Shown piece by piece: positions 23,549 through 32,448 of a stretch of 64,000 nucleotides of DNA. How positions within the stretch are numbered: position 1 is the stretch's first letter; each line of letters begins with the position of its first letter. Source of the DNA: Klebsiella oxytoca NBRC 105695 (lineage in GTDB: Bacteria; Pseudomonadota; Gammaproteobacteria; Enterobacterales; Enterobacteriaceae); the NCBI RefSeq assembly GCF_001598695.1, contig NZ_BCZK01000011.1, positions 1-64,000 on the forward strand. The letters run 5' to 3'. Below the pieces are notes generated by a model. It was not told where the DNA came from and did no database searches. It saw only the letters and a program-made list of their open reading frames with translations. The position numbers and the translations under genes are program-made.

Positions 23549-25891
23549 TCACAGGGAGCTCTGGTACGGTAAAATGTTCGAACGCAGCATCTGCTGGGTG
23601 CCGAGACCGTAATTGGAGCTCAGGCCGCGCAGCTCAATGTTAAAGCCGAAGGTATTGTCGTATTTGCTTTCGCTGCTGCTGTTATCCCAGCCGTTGATCT
23701 TACGTTCATAGCCAACGCGGATAGCGTAGCAGCAGGAGCTATACTGCACCCCTAACATCTGGTTCGCTGACTTTCTGGTATTCGTATCGTAGTAATACGC
23801 GCCGACGACTGCCCAACGATCGACGATTGGCCAGCTGGCGGTCATTCCCACCTGCGAAATACCATCTTTATACTGCTTAGCGGTGGAATACGAAGGCAGA
23901 GTCGCCTGAATGTATTCCGGACTTGCATAACGATAGTTAAGTTGTACTAAACGGTTTTCGTCGCGACGGTATTCCACGGTTCCGCTGCTGGTCGCGACGT
24001 TATCCAGACGCGTATCGTACTGAATTCCCCCGCGTAAACCCCAGTCGTCGGTAATGCGCCAGTAGGTATCCCCGGCCCATACCAGTGAACCTCGCGTGTC
24101 GTTGTTCTCCCAGTTGATGTTGTCGTCACCGGTACGTGCTTCGGTGAAATAGTAGATTTGACCAACGGAAATATTAAAACGTTCAACTGCGGCGGCATCA
24201 TAAACGCGAGATGTGATGCCGGTGGAGACCTGGTTGGCGGACGCAATACGGTCCAGACCGCTGTAGGTGCGGTCGCGGAACAGGCCGCTGTAGTCTGATT
24301 GCAACAGCGTTGAGTCGTAGCTGCCGATCTTGCTCTGGTCACGATACGGGATATACAGATACTGCATGCGCGGTTCAAGCGTCTGGGTATAGTTCTCTTG
24401 CATATCGCGCTCGAAAACCATTTTGCCGTCGACTTTAAACTGCGGCATGACGCGGTTAACGGAGTCTTTATAGTCAGTGCCGTTGGCCGCGTTGTAGCTA
24501 TCAAGGTTGCTTTGCTGGTAATGGGTGGCCAGCAGTTTTGCCTCAGTATTGATGCTTCCCCAGCCGTTAGACAGCGGCAGGTTGATGGTTGGCTCAAGGT
24601 GAAGACGCGTTGCTTCCGGCATTTTGCTGTTCGAGTTAACAAAATGCACCGCCTGGCCATAAAGATGCGTATCAAACGGGCCGACGTCGTTCTGGTAGTA
24701 GTTCACGTCCAGCTGCGGCTCGGCGGAATAGGCATTGCTTGAGTCGCGGTCAAAGACCTGGAACTGCTTGGTCGATACGGTGGCATCGAAATTCTGATTC
24801 GCGTAGCCGGCGCTGAGTTTCTGCGTGGCATAGCCATCGGTACTGGAACCGTATTTGGAGCTGAAATCGTTAAAGTAGTCCGGGTCGCTGACTTTGGTGT
24901 AGTCGGCGTTGAAACGCCACACCTGGTCTACGACGCCTGAATGGTTCCAGTAGAACAGCCAGCGGCGGCTGTTGCTGTCGTTCGAATGATCGTCATGATA
25001 AATTTTATCCGACGGCAGGTAGTCGAACTCAAATAAACCGGTCCCTGCTTTGGTCAGATAGCGGAATTCGTTTTCCCACATCACGCCGCCGCGCTTGCTC
25101 ATATAGTGCGGGGTCAGGGTGGCGTCAAAGTTAGGCGCGATATTCCAGTAGTAAGGGAGATAGAACTCCGCGCCGTTTTTGGTGCTGTATTTAGCGTTGG
25201 GGATCAGGAAACCTGAACGGCGCTTATCGCCCACCGGCAGCTGCAGGTAAGGACTATAAAAAATCGGCACTGAACCGAGCTTAAAGCGCGCGTTCCAGAT
25301 CTCAGCCACCTGCTCTTCGCGGTCGTGGATAACTTCGCTGCCGACCACGCTCCAGGTGTCAGAGCCCGGCAGACAGGAGGTAAAGCTGCCGTTTTCCAGA
25401 ATGGTGTAGCGGTTTTCACCGCGCTGCTTCATCAGGTCAGCGGTACCGCGCCCCTGACGGCCTACCATTTGGTAATCGCCCTGCCAGACGTTGGTATCTT
25501 TGGTGTTGAGATTCGACCAGGCCTTCGGCCCTTTGAGGATCACCTGATTATCGTCATAGTGCACGTTGCCGAGGGCATCAACCGTCCGCACCGGCTGCGG
25601 CTGGCCTTCCGCCTGCTGCTGGTGGAGCTGGACCTCATCGGCCTGCAGCCGGCTGTTTCCCTGATTAATATCGACGTTGCCGGTAAATACGGCGTTATCA
25701 GGGTAGTTGCCTTTCGCATGATCGGCATCGATCGTCACCGGCAGGTCGTTGGGTTTCCCTTCGACCAAAGGACGATTGTAGCTTGGGACGCCAAGCATAC
25801 ACTGCGTGGCGAGATCGGCAGCGAGGCCCTGTTGGCTATACAAGGCGCTGGCGATCATGGTGGCCAGGAGGCTGGGAATACGTTTTTTCAT
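23549..25891 (-). CDS. lptD: LPS-assembly outer membrane protein LptD
   Basis: LptD forms, with LptE, the outer-membrane channel that inserts lipopolysaccharide into the outer leaflet. I start it at 25891 ([12 protein letters not shown]), giving 780 residues; the longer reading adds eight residues without an obvious ribosome site. A 24-residue signal peptide is followed by a periplasmic beta-jellyroll ([23 protein letters not shown]) and a large beta-barrel rich in aromatic strands. All four cysteines used for the essential inter-domain disulfides are retained: Cys31, the SFTSCLPG cysteine, and the adjacent pair in SSCCYAIR. It is divergent from djlA and heads the surA-pdxA series. Confidence 0.97.
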   Translation of the reverse strand: MKKRIPSLLATMIASALYSQQGLAADLATQCMLGVPSYNRPLVEGKPNDLPVTIDADHAKGNYPDNAVFTGNVDINQGNSRLQADEVQLHQQQAEGQPQPVRTVDALGNVHYDDNQVILKGPKAWSNLNTKDTNVWQGDYQMVGRQGRGTADLMKQRGENRYTILENGSFTSCLPGSDTWSVVGSEVIHDREEQVAEIWNARFKLGSVPIFYSPYLQLPVGDKRRSGFLIPNAKYSTKNGAEFYLPYYWNIAPNFDATLTPHYMSKRGGVMWENEFRYLTKAGTGLFEFDYLPSDKIYHDDHSNDSNSRRWLFYWNHSGVVDQVWRFNADYTKVSDPDYFNDFSSKYGSSTDGYATQKLSAGYANQNFDATVSTKQFQVFDRDSSNAYSAEPQLDVNYYQNDVGPFDTHLYGQAVHFVNSNSKMPEATRLHLEPTINLPLSNGWGSINTEAKLLATHYQQSNLDSYNAANGTDYKDSVNRVMPQFKVDGKMVFERDMQENYTQTLEPRMQYLYIPYRDQSKIGSYDSTLLQSDYSGLFRDRTYSGLDRIASANQVSTGITSRVYDAAAVERFNISVGQIYYFTEARTGDDNINWENNDTRGSLVWAGDTYWRITDDWGLRGGIQYDTRLDNVATSSGTVEYRRDENRLVQLNYRYASPEYIQATLPSYSTAKQYKDGISQVGMTASWPIVDRWAVVGAYYYDTNTRKSANQMLGVQYSSCCYAIRVGYERKINGWDNSSSESKYDNTFGFNIELRGLSSNYGLGTQQMLRSNILPYQSSL

Positions 25892-26135
25892 ACGTTGTAT
25901 TTGTTGTTCCGTCATCGTGTGGCAGCGGCTTGCAAACGGTCAGAGCCTAACTTACTCGTCTAAATCGCGCTAGTGTTAATCCTGCCCGTTTCGAGCCCGA
26001 GCGTTAGGCACCGTGTAGAATGACGAGTATGATAAAGCAAATTATAGGCTATGTCCCACAATTGACCGAGGCGTAAACGCTTTGTAACGTGCGGTCAGAT
26101 ATAGCTTAACTGGCGGCAGAGAGATTGGGGAGTCT

Positions 26136-26963
26136 ATGCAGTATTTGGGTAAAATAATTGGCGTTGCGGTTGCGTTGATGATGGGCGGCGGCTTTTGGGG
26201 CGTGGTACTGGGCTTTTTAATCGGGCATATGTTTGACCGCGCGCGCAGCCGCCGGCTGAACGTCTTTGCCAACCAGCAGGAGCGCCAGTCGCTGTTCTTC
26301 TCGACGACGTTTGAAGTGATGGGGCACCTGACCAAATCAAAAGGGCGCGTCACCGAAGCCGATATCCACGTCGCCAATTTGCTGATGGATCGCATGAATC
26401 TTCATGGCGAAGCGCGGACGGCGGCACAGCACGCGTTTCGGGTAGGGAAATCAGATGACTATCCGCTGCGTGAGAAAATGCGCCAGCTGCGCAGCGTCTG
26501 TTTTGGCCGCTTTGATTTAATTCGGATGTTTCTGGAAATTCAGCTGCAGGCGGCTTTTGCCGATGGCGATCTGCATCCCAACGAACGTGAAGTGCTGTTT
26601 GTGATTGCCGATGAGCTGGGCATCTCCCGCGCTCAGTTTGAGCAGTTCCTGCGCATGATGCAGGGCGGGGCGCAGTTCGGCGGCGGGTCGCAGCAGCAAT
26701 CTTACGGCCAGCGCGGCGGCAACGCCGGCTGGCAGCAGGCGCAGCGCGGGCCCACTCTGGAAGATGCCTGCAATGTGCTGGGGGTAAAACCGACTGATGA
26801 TGCCGCCACCGTCAAGCGCGCCTATCGTAAGCTGATGAGCGAGCACCATCCGGATAAGCTGGTGGCGAAAGGGCTACCGCCGGAAATGATGGAGATGGCT
26901 AAGCAGAAAGCGCAGGAGATCCAGAAAGCCTGGGAGCTGATCAAAGAACAGCGCGGCTTCTGA
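26136..26963 (+). CDS. djlA: Co-chaperone DjlA (membrane-anchored J-domain protein)
   Basis: DjlA is an inner-membrane DnaK co-chaperone associated in E. coli with Rcs phosphorelay activation. The 275 residues begin with one glycine-rich transmembrane segment (about 5-30, [16 protein letters not shown]). A TerB-like central domain follows (about 50-185), then a Gly/Gln-rich linker and a C-terminal J domain with an intact HPD motif in SEHHPDKL. In E. coli the next genes are yabP, yabQ and rluA; here a citrate locus is inserted before rluA. Confidence 0.96.
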   Translation: MQYLGKIIGVAVALMMGGGFWGVVLGFLIGHMFDRARSRRLNVFANQQERQSLFFSTTFEVMGHLTKSKGRVTEADIHVANLLMDRMNLHGEARTAAQHAFRVGKSDDYPLREKMRQLRSVCFGRFDLIRMFLEIQLQAAFADGDLHPNEREVLFVIADELGISRAQFEQFLRMMQGGAQFGGGSQQQSYGQRGGNAGWQQAQRGPTLEDACNVLGVKPTDDAATVKRAYRKLMSEHHPDKLVAKGLPPEMMEMAKQKAQEIQKAWELIKEQRGF

Positions 26964-26993
26964 ACGACCGGCCTCTCCCGGGCGGGGGAGGCG

Positions 26994-27692
26994 TCACGAT
27001 GGGCTGGCGGCGCGGCGGTACATACGCCGCGGATGGCCAATCTTGCCGTACAGCATTTCCACCTCCAGAAAGCCGATTTCCACGCAGTGCTCCAGATAGC
27101 GACGAGCAGTGGTTTTGCTCAATCCAGCCTCGCTCACCACGTCATCGACCGAAAAGCAGCGTTCTTGATCGCCGGTAAACAGATTTTGCACCAGCGCCAG
27201 CGTTTTTTCTTCAATCCCTTTACTGCCGCTATCGGCACGATAGTTTTTGGCCTGTAGCTGATACAGCGAATCCACGTTCTGCTGGTCGACAATCTTCCAC
27301 TCGCGCTGCTGATCGTAGAACTGCACAAACCGTTCAAGGGACTGGCTCAGGCGCTTCCATGACACCGGCTTAAGAATGTAGTCGAAGGCGCCGTTGCGGA
27401 TTGCCAGACTACAGGTTTCCATATCGCTGGCGGCGGTGATAAAGATCACCGAGCAGTTAGCCTGGGCCATGATCGGGTCGTTCATCAGCGTGACCCCTTT
27501 GCCGTCCGGCAGATAATTATCCAGCAACACCAGCTGGGGCGGCCTGGCGTTGAGTCTCTGCCGCGCCTGGGCGAGGGAGGCCGCCGTGCCTGCCAGCCGC
27601 ATGCGCGGGTGTTTTTGAATAAGCTCGGCGTGCAGCCGCGCCAGTTCGCTTTCATCTTCGATGATCAGAACATCGACCAGGTCATGATGCAT
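26994..27692 (-). CDS. CitB/DpiA-family response regulator
   Basis: This is a 232-residue response regulator of the citrate/C4-dicarboxylate type. The start at 27692 (MHHDLVDVLIIEDE) overlaps the 3' end of the kinase gene by 11 bases. The receiver domain has the acidic pair near residue 12, the phospho-acceptor Asp58 in LVLLDNYLPDG, and the conserved lysine in YILKPVSW. The C-terminal half has the helix-turn-helix of the CitB/DcuR group (VSEAGLSKTTARRYLEHCV). It is divergent from citW, so citW and citX are the likely targets. I recall a K. pneumoniae pair called citYZ at this place but have not verified the name. Confidence 0.9.
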   Translation of the reverse strand: MHHDLVDVLIIEDESELARLHAELIQKHPRMRLAGTAASLAQARQRLNARPPQLVLLDNYLPDGKGVTLMNDPIMAQANCSVIFITAASDMETCSLAIRNGAFDYILKPVSWKRLSQSLERFVQFYDQQREWKIVDQQNVDSLYQLQAKNYRADSGSKGIEEKTLALVQNLFTGDQERCFSVDDVVSEAGLSKTTARRYLEHCVEIGFLEVEMLYGKIGHPRRMYRRAASPS

Positions 27693-29307
27693 AGTGCGTC
27701 TCTTCTTGCGGATGGGCTGGCCCGCTGGCGGGGATAAACAGCGTAAAAATCGCGCCGCGCGGGGCGTTGTCGGCCACTTCAATTGTGCCGCCGGCCTGGG
27801 TTACGTAGCGCTCAATAAGATACAGGCCAATACCGTGATCGCCGCGGGTTTTGGTGGTGACGCCGCGCTCAAAAATATGCTCGCGGATCTCCGGACGAAT
27901 ACCGACGCCGCGGTCGGCGACTTCAATCATTAATTCCCGGGCGTTGAGCTGAATCAGAATCTCGACCGGTTCGTGCGGCAGTTCGGCGCGCTGGGTAGCC
28001 TCAATAGCGTTATCCAGCAGATTACCGATGATAGAGATAAGCTCGGACTCCATCAATGACGGCAGCGGACGGTCAATGCGGCAGGCCGGGTCAAAGCTCA
28101 GTTCAACCCCTTTTTCCCGCGCGCGGGCGGCTTTGCCCAGCAGCAGACCGCACAGCGTCGGCGAATTAAAGTGTGATGAGATAAAGTCCAGCAGCTCCTG
28201 GGCATGCTCCGACTGCGCCTGAATGTAGCGAATCGCCTCATCATAGTGGCCCATATGCAGCAGGCCGGAAAGGGTGGTCATACGGTTCAGCTGTTCATGG
28301 CGCATGATGCGCAGATTATCAACGTAGCGCTTCACCTGGCTAAGCTGGGCGCTCAGCGAGTTGATTTCGTCGCGGTCGCGGAAAGTGATCACCCAGCCCT
28401 GCAGTTCACTCTCCAGCAGGATACGCACCCGGCTGGCGAGAACGGTCAGCTGATTAAAGCGGCACAGCTCGTCGTGGGTATCGTTTTCGAGCATCTCCCC
28501 GCTGGCGAAAAACGGCTGCGGCGTAATGACGCTATCGATAGACTTACCGCGCAGCTGATGCGCCGGCTGGCTCAGTCCGAGCAGGCTGCGGGCGGCATGA
28601 TTTATCACTTCGATACGCCGGTGATGGTCAATTACGATCACCCCTTCGTATATCGACTCCATCATCGCCTTTTGCTGGCGCACCAGCAGGCCGATTTCCC
28701 GCGGCTCCAGCGAGAAAATTTGCTTCTTAATGCTGCGGGTGAAGTACCAGGAGAAGATAAACAGCGCAATCAACAGCAGCACTGCGGCGACAAAGATATT
28801 GATGACTTTTTCCAGCGTGATGCTGTCGAGATAGCTGGTAAGGTAGCCGACGGAAACAATACCGATGACCCGGCCCGCATCGTCGAAAATCGGCGCTTTG
28901 CTGCGCAGGGAAATCCCCAGTCCCCCTTTGCGGATGGTGGTGGCGCTTTTCCCCTCCAGCACCGGCTGGTTATCGCCGCCAACCAGCCGCGTGCCGACCC
29001 ATTCCGGGTGGACCGAATGAAACAGATGCACGCCTCGCCTGTCGCCAATGACAATAAAGCTGGCGTCGCTGTGGGCGGCGATATTTTGCATAAAAGGTTT
29101 TATCGCCAGCGCGTCTTCACGCGCGACCTGTTGGCGTAAATCCGGCATCAGGGCAATTTCTTGCGCCTGTATTTTCGCGCGGGCGCTCATTTCCTGATAA
29201 AGCTGACGGCTGGCGTCAAAATAGTAATACACGCCCAGCAGCGCGAAAAGCACTGAGAAAAAAGCGACCAGTGAAATGAACAGCTTAAATTGAAATGAAA
29301 CCTTCAT
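27682..29307 (-). CDS. CitA/DcuS-family sensor histidine kinase
   Basis: This is a 541-residue membrane sensor for di- or tricarboxylates. The layout is TM1 (about 9-30), a periplasmic PDC/PAS sensor domain (31-165) and TM2 (about 168-189). A cytoplasmic PAS (about 212-310) and a histidine kinase core follow. The sensor domain has the FHSVHPEWVGTRLVGGD and GGLGISLRSKAP segments typical of CitA-like carboxylate binding. His337 in RIMRHEQLNRM is the likely phosphorylation site; ATPase boxes include NLLDNAIEA, DRGVGI and GDHGIGLYLI. Together with the overlapping response regulator gene it forms a complete pair. Whether it senses citrate, and how it relates to CitAB outside the window, is not shown. 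Confidence 0.92.
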   Translation of the reverse strand: MKVSFQFKLFISLVAFFSVLFALLGVYYYFDASRQLYQEMSARAKIQAQEIALMPDLRQQVAREDALAIKPFMQNIAAHSDASFIVIGDRRGVHLFHSVHPEWVGTRLVGGDNQPVLEGKSATTIRKGGLGISLRSKAPIFDDAGRVIGIVSVGYLTSYLDSITLEKVINIFVAAVLLLIALFIFSWYFTRSIKKQIFSLEPREIGLLVRQQKAMMESIYEGVIVIDHHRRIEVINHAARSLLGLSQPAHQLRGKSIDSVITPQPFFASGEMLENDTHDELCRFNQLTVLASRVRILLESELQGWVITFRDRDEINSLSAQLSQVKRYVDNLRIMRHEQLNRMTTLSGLLHMGHYDEAIRYIQAQSEHAQELLDFISSHFNSPTLCGLLLGKAARAREKGVELSFDPACRIDRPLPSLMESELISIIGNLLDNAIEATQRAELPHEPVEILIQLNARELMIEVADRGVGIRPEIREHIFERGVTTKTRGDHGIGLYLIERYVTQAGGTIEVADNAPRGAIFTLFIPASGPAHPQEETHYAS

Positions 29308-29520
29308 AATTCTATTGCACCGTATCAGGGATGCGGCACTGTATCATCTTTGGCCATACCGACATCGTGGCTGAGGGAAAACGGTGACCCCCTTCGCAGG
29401 CGTCCGGAAACCACAATTATCTGCTGGCGCGGAATTTATCAAGGTTAATCAGGCGCTGGATTTAAAAACCTTAAAAACCACGACCATAAATCAGAGCGGT
29501 TTCACAATAATAATAGAAAC

Positions 29521-29533
29521 CATAAAAACCATA
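29521..29533. promoter_or_regulatory. Candidate CitB-type box, copy 2
   Basis: CATAAAAACCATA is identical to positions 3721-3733 in the citS/citC control region. It lies about 100 bp upstream of the citW start codon, in a cluster of related TAAAAACC words. Confidence 0.55.
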
Positions 29534-29589
29534 GTGACCATTAAAACTTCTTTTTTAATCTGTCGATCCTCACATTAACTCTGCGGATG

Positions 29590-29625
29590 GCCCTCTAACC
29601 TGAAAAATAATAATAACCAGAGGGC
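29590..29625 (+). promoter_or_regulatory. Inverted repeat enclosing the citW ribosome-binding site
   Basis: GCCCTCT (29590-29596) and AGAGGGC (29619-29625) are perfect inverted copies separated by 22 A-rich bases. The right arm is the Shine-Dalgarno sequence of citW, 6 bases before its ATG. If formed in the mRNA the hairpin would hide the ribosome site. There is no T-run, so it is not a terminator. Confidence 0.5.
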
Positions 29626-29631
29626 TTAATT

Positions 29632-30987
29632 ATGAGCACCACAGACAATGCATTCTCTGCAACCATCGACCCTATCAATACCCCGAAAGCGCCGCTTAAG
29701 CAGCGCTGGTGGCATATCCTCGATAACTGGAAAGTCGGTATTATCCCGCTGCCGCTCTTTCTGCTGGCCGGCGGCCTGATTGCCCTGGACTGTTTAGGCG
29801 GCAAGCTGCCGAGCGATATCGTCGTGATGGTGGCGACGCTGGCCTTTTTCGGCTTTGCCTGCGGTGAATTCGGCAAACGCCTGCCGGTTCTGGGTAAGCT
29901 TGGCGCAGCGGCCATCTGCGCGACTTTTATTCCTTCTGCGCTGGTTCATTACGGCCTGCTGCCGGAGGTGGTGGTGGAATCGACCACCAAATTCTATAAG
30001 TCGACCAACATTCTTTATCTTTATATCTGCTGCATTATCGTCGGCAGCATTATGAGCATGAACCGCACCACGCTGATTCAGGGCTTTCTGCGGATTTTCT
30101 TCCCGATGCTGTGCGGAGAAATCGTCGGCATGGTCGTTGGCGTCGGCGTCGGTACCGCGCTAGGGCTGGAGCCGTTCCAGGTGTTCTTCTTTATCGTCCT
30201 GCCGATCATGGCCGGCGGCGTCGGCGAGGGAGCGATCCCGCTGTCGATTGGCTACGCCGCGCTGATGCATATGGATCAGGGCGTGGCGCTTGGGCGCGTT
30301 CTGCCGATGGTGATGCTGGGCAGCCTGACGGCGATTGTTATCTCCGGCTGTTTAAATCAGCTGGGCAAGCGTTTTCCGCATTTGACCGGTGAGGGACAGC
30401 TGATGCCGAACCGCCGCAACGAGACGCATCGCGAAACGCCCGTCGAGGGCAAAATGGACGTAACGACGCTGGCCTCCGGCGCGCTGCTGGCGGTGCTGCT
30501 CTATATGCTGGGCATGCTGGGGCAGAAGACCATCGGCCTGCCCGCGCCGGTGGGCATGCTGTTCCTCGCGGTGCTGCTGAAGCTGGTGAACGGCGTCTCT
30601 CCGCGCCTGCAGGAGGGATCGCAGATGGTGTATAAGTTCTTCCGCACGGCGGTTACCTATCCGATTCTGTTTGCCGTCGGCGTGGCGATCACCCCGTGGC
30701 AGGAGCTGGTCAACGCGTTTACCGTAACCAATTTGCTGGTGATTATCAGCACCGTAACGGCGCTGGTGGCGACCGGTTTCCTGGTCGGCAAAAAGATTGG
30801 CATGTACCCGATTGACGTGGCGATTGTCTCCTGCTGCCAGAGCGGTCAGGGCGGTACCGGCGACGTGGCGATACTGACCTCCGGCAACCGCATGAACCTG
30901 ATGCCGTTCGCGCAGATCGCAACCAGGATCGGCGGCGCGATTAATGTTTCGCTGGGTCTGCTGTTCCTCAGTCACTTTCTGGCCTGA
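29632..30987 (+). CDS. citW: Citrate/acetate antiporter CitW (2HCT family)
   Basis: This is a 451-residue transporter of the 2-hydroxycarboxylate family, paralogous to CitS. Both re-entrant-loop signatures are present: MAGGVGEGAIPLS in the middle and QGGTGDVAIL near the C-terminus. The C-terminal arginine in ATRIGGA (about residue 432) aligns with the substrate-binding arginine of CitS. K. pneumoniae CitW, found in the same arrangement next to citX, exchanges citrate for acetate, so it can import citrate while exporting the fermentation product. Position upstream of citX and divergent from a CitAB-like pair supports this identity over a malate carrier. Confidence 0.9.
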   Translation: MSTTDNAFSATIDPINTPKAPLKQRWWHILDNWKVGIIPLPLFLLAGGLIALDCLGGKLPSDIVVMVATLAFFGFACGEFGKRLPVLGKLGAAAICATFIPSALVHYGLLPEVVVESTTKFYKSTNILYLYICCIIVGSIMSMNRTTLIQGFLRIFFPMLCGEIVGMVVGVGVGTALGLEPFQVFFFIVLPIMAGGVGEGAIPLSIGYAALMHMDQGVALGRVLPMVMLGSLTAIVISGCLNQLGKRFPHLTGEGQLMPNRRNETHRETPVEGKMDVTTLASGALLAVLLYMLGMLGQKTIGLPAPVGMLFLAVLLKLVNGVSPRLQEGSQMVYKFFRTAVTYPILFAVGVAITPWQELVNAFTVTNLLVIISTVTALVATGFLVGKKIGMYPIDVAIVSCCQSGQGGTGDVAILTSGNRMNLMPFAQIATRIGGAINVSLGLLFLSHFLA

Positions 30988-31155
30988 TTTAACTTTTTTA
31001 TAACCGCTAAGTCTGCTTTTTCGTGCTAAATGGCGCAGAAAATATCTGCGCCCCGTCTCCAAAACAGGGATCGTTTAGCGATACAATCAGCGCCATTATT
31101 CGCGACTGCGACGGCAGCCTGTCCGCTGCCTGTAATTGAGTGAGGAGAGAAACAA

Positions 31156-31695
31156 ATGTCAGTGGATACTCTCGCCCGTGAGGGCGTAAGCATGGAAGCG
31201 CTGCTGGCGGCGAAAGAGCAGCGCGCCGCGCGTCAGGCCGACTGGTTAGCCCATTATCAGCGGCCGGTGATTTCGCTGACCCTGGTGACCCCGGGCGCGG
31301 TGAAAGACAGCATTCGCTACCGTAATATGATGGGCGTAGCGCTGCAGGCCTGCGATCAGATGCTGTGGAAACACCGCTGGCAGACGCTGGATCGCCAGGT
31401 GCTGTGGCTGCCGACCGGTCCGGAAGCGCTGTGGTGCGTCGATCACGCCGCCAGTGAAATCAAAGCCTTCTGTACCGATCTTGAGCATACCCATCCGCTG
31501 GGCCGCCTGTGGGATATCGACGTTATTTGCCCGAAAGATGGCCTGGTTGGCCGTCAGTCTATGGGGGAAAACCAGCGCCGCTGCCTGCTGTGCGATGAAC
31601 CTGCGCACGCCTGCGCGCGCAGCCGCCGTCATGACACCGGGGAGGTTGTCGCCCGCGTTGAGCAGATGATTGATGCGTGGTTTGCCCGCGACTAA
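31156..31695 (+). CDS. citX: Apo-citrate lyase phosphoribosyl-dephospho-CoA transferase
   Basis: CitX transfers the prosthetic-group precursor made by CitG onto the CitD serine, yielding active citrate lyase. The 179-residue protein shows family features: LTLVTPGAVKDSIRYRNMMG near residues 36-55, HPLGRLWDIDVI with its acidic residues, and a cysteine-rich segment RRCLLCDEPAHACARSRRH. It follows citW by 168 bp and has a GAGGAGAG ribosome site. In K. pneumoniae citX is likewise separated from citCDEFG and paired with citW. The long citW-citX gap holds a GC-rich hairpin (31032-31052) without a T-run. Confidence 0.94.
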   Translation: MSVDTLAREGVSMEALLAAKEQRAARQADWLAHYQRPVISLTLVTPGAVKDSIRYRNMMGVALQACDQMLWKHRWQTLDRQVLWLPTGPEALWCVDHAASEIKAFCTDLEHTHPLGRLWDIDVICPKDGLVGRQSMGENQRRCLLCDEPAHACARSRRHDTGEVVARVEQMIDAWFARD

Positions 31696-31776
31696 CGTCG
31701 GTGTTCCGCTGCGATGATGAGCGAGGAATTGCCCGGGTATGCCGCTGGCGGCAAGACCCGGGACAGATTTGAACGA

Positions 31777-32436
31777 TCAGAAGTCGATCGGCGCGCGGAA
31801 CGTCATCGTATTACCGAATGACGGATGGGTGATGGTCAGGGTTTCAGCGTGCAGCAGCAGACGCGGCGCCATGGCCAGCGCTTCCGGCGACGCATAAAAG
31901 CGGTCGCCAAGAATCGGATGGCCCAGCGCCAGCATATGCACGCGCAGCTGATGCGAACGCCCGGTAATCGGCTTCAGGCGCACGCGGGCGGTGTTGTCCG
32001 TCGCGAACTCCAGCACTTCATACTCGGTTTGCGCCGCTTTGCCGGTTTCGTAACACACCTTCTGCTTTGGCCGGTTCGGCCAGTCGCAAATCAGCGGTAA
32101 ATCCACCAGACCCTCGGCTTTTTCCGGGTGCCCCCAGACGCGGGCGACGTACTGCTTTTTCGGCTCGCGTTCGCGGAACTGCCGCTTAAGCTCGCGCTCT
32201 GCCGCTTTGGTCAGGGCTACCACAATCACGCCGCTGGTCGCCATATCCAGCCGGTGCACCGACTCGGCCTGCGGGAAATCGCGCTGAATGCGCGTCATCA
32301 CGCTGTCCTTGTGCTCAGCCAGCCGGCCCGGTACGGACAACAGGCCGCTTGGCTTGTTGACCACCATAATGTGCTCATCCTGGTAGAGGATAACCAGCCA
32401 GGGATCCTGCGGCGGATTGTAGTTTTCCATCGCCAT
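31777..32436 (-). CDS. rluA: Dual-specificity RNA pseudouridine synthase RluA
   Basis: RluA makes pseudouridine at position 746 of 23S rRNA and position 32 of several tRNAs. The 219-residue protein is nearly identical in layout to E. coli RluA. The catalytic Asp64 lies in HRLDMATSG, and the second family motif LKPITGRSHQLRVHM is intact. It sits 12 bp downstream of rapA on the same strand, the order found in E. coli. The gap to convergent citX contains a GC-rich hairpin (31732-31762) that may end citX transcription. Confidence 0.98.
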   Translation of the reverse strand: MAMENYNPPQDPWLVILYQDEHIMVVNKPSGLLSVPGRLAEHKDSVMTRIQRDFPQAESVHRLDMATSGVIVVALTKAAERELKRQFREREPKKQYVARVWGHPEKAEGLVDLPLICDWPNRPKQKVCYETGKAAQTEYEVLEFATDNTARVRLKPITGRSHQLRVHMLALGHPILGDRFYASPEALAMAPRLLLHAETLTITHPSFGNTMTFRAPIDF

Positions 32437-32448
32437 ATTCGCGTTCCG

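Larger units (their letters stand above)
29308..29631. promoter_or_regulatory. Divergent control region, sensor kinase / citW
   Basis: This 324-bp region is A+T-rich between about 29440 and 29575. It contains repeated TAAAAACC words at 29463-29470, 29472-29479 (one helical turn apart) and 29523-29530. The exact 13-bp box shared with the citS/citC region lies at 29521-29533. The distal end forms a hairpin that includes the citW ribosome site. Promoter hexamers are not clear enough to assign. Confidence 0.65.

Noticed and set aside
31032-31052. Hairpin between citW and citX as a terminator
   Set aside because: The stem is strong but no T-run follows, and citX has only a short upstream region, so it is at most an mRNA-processing or pausing element.
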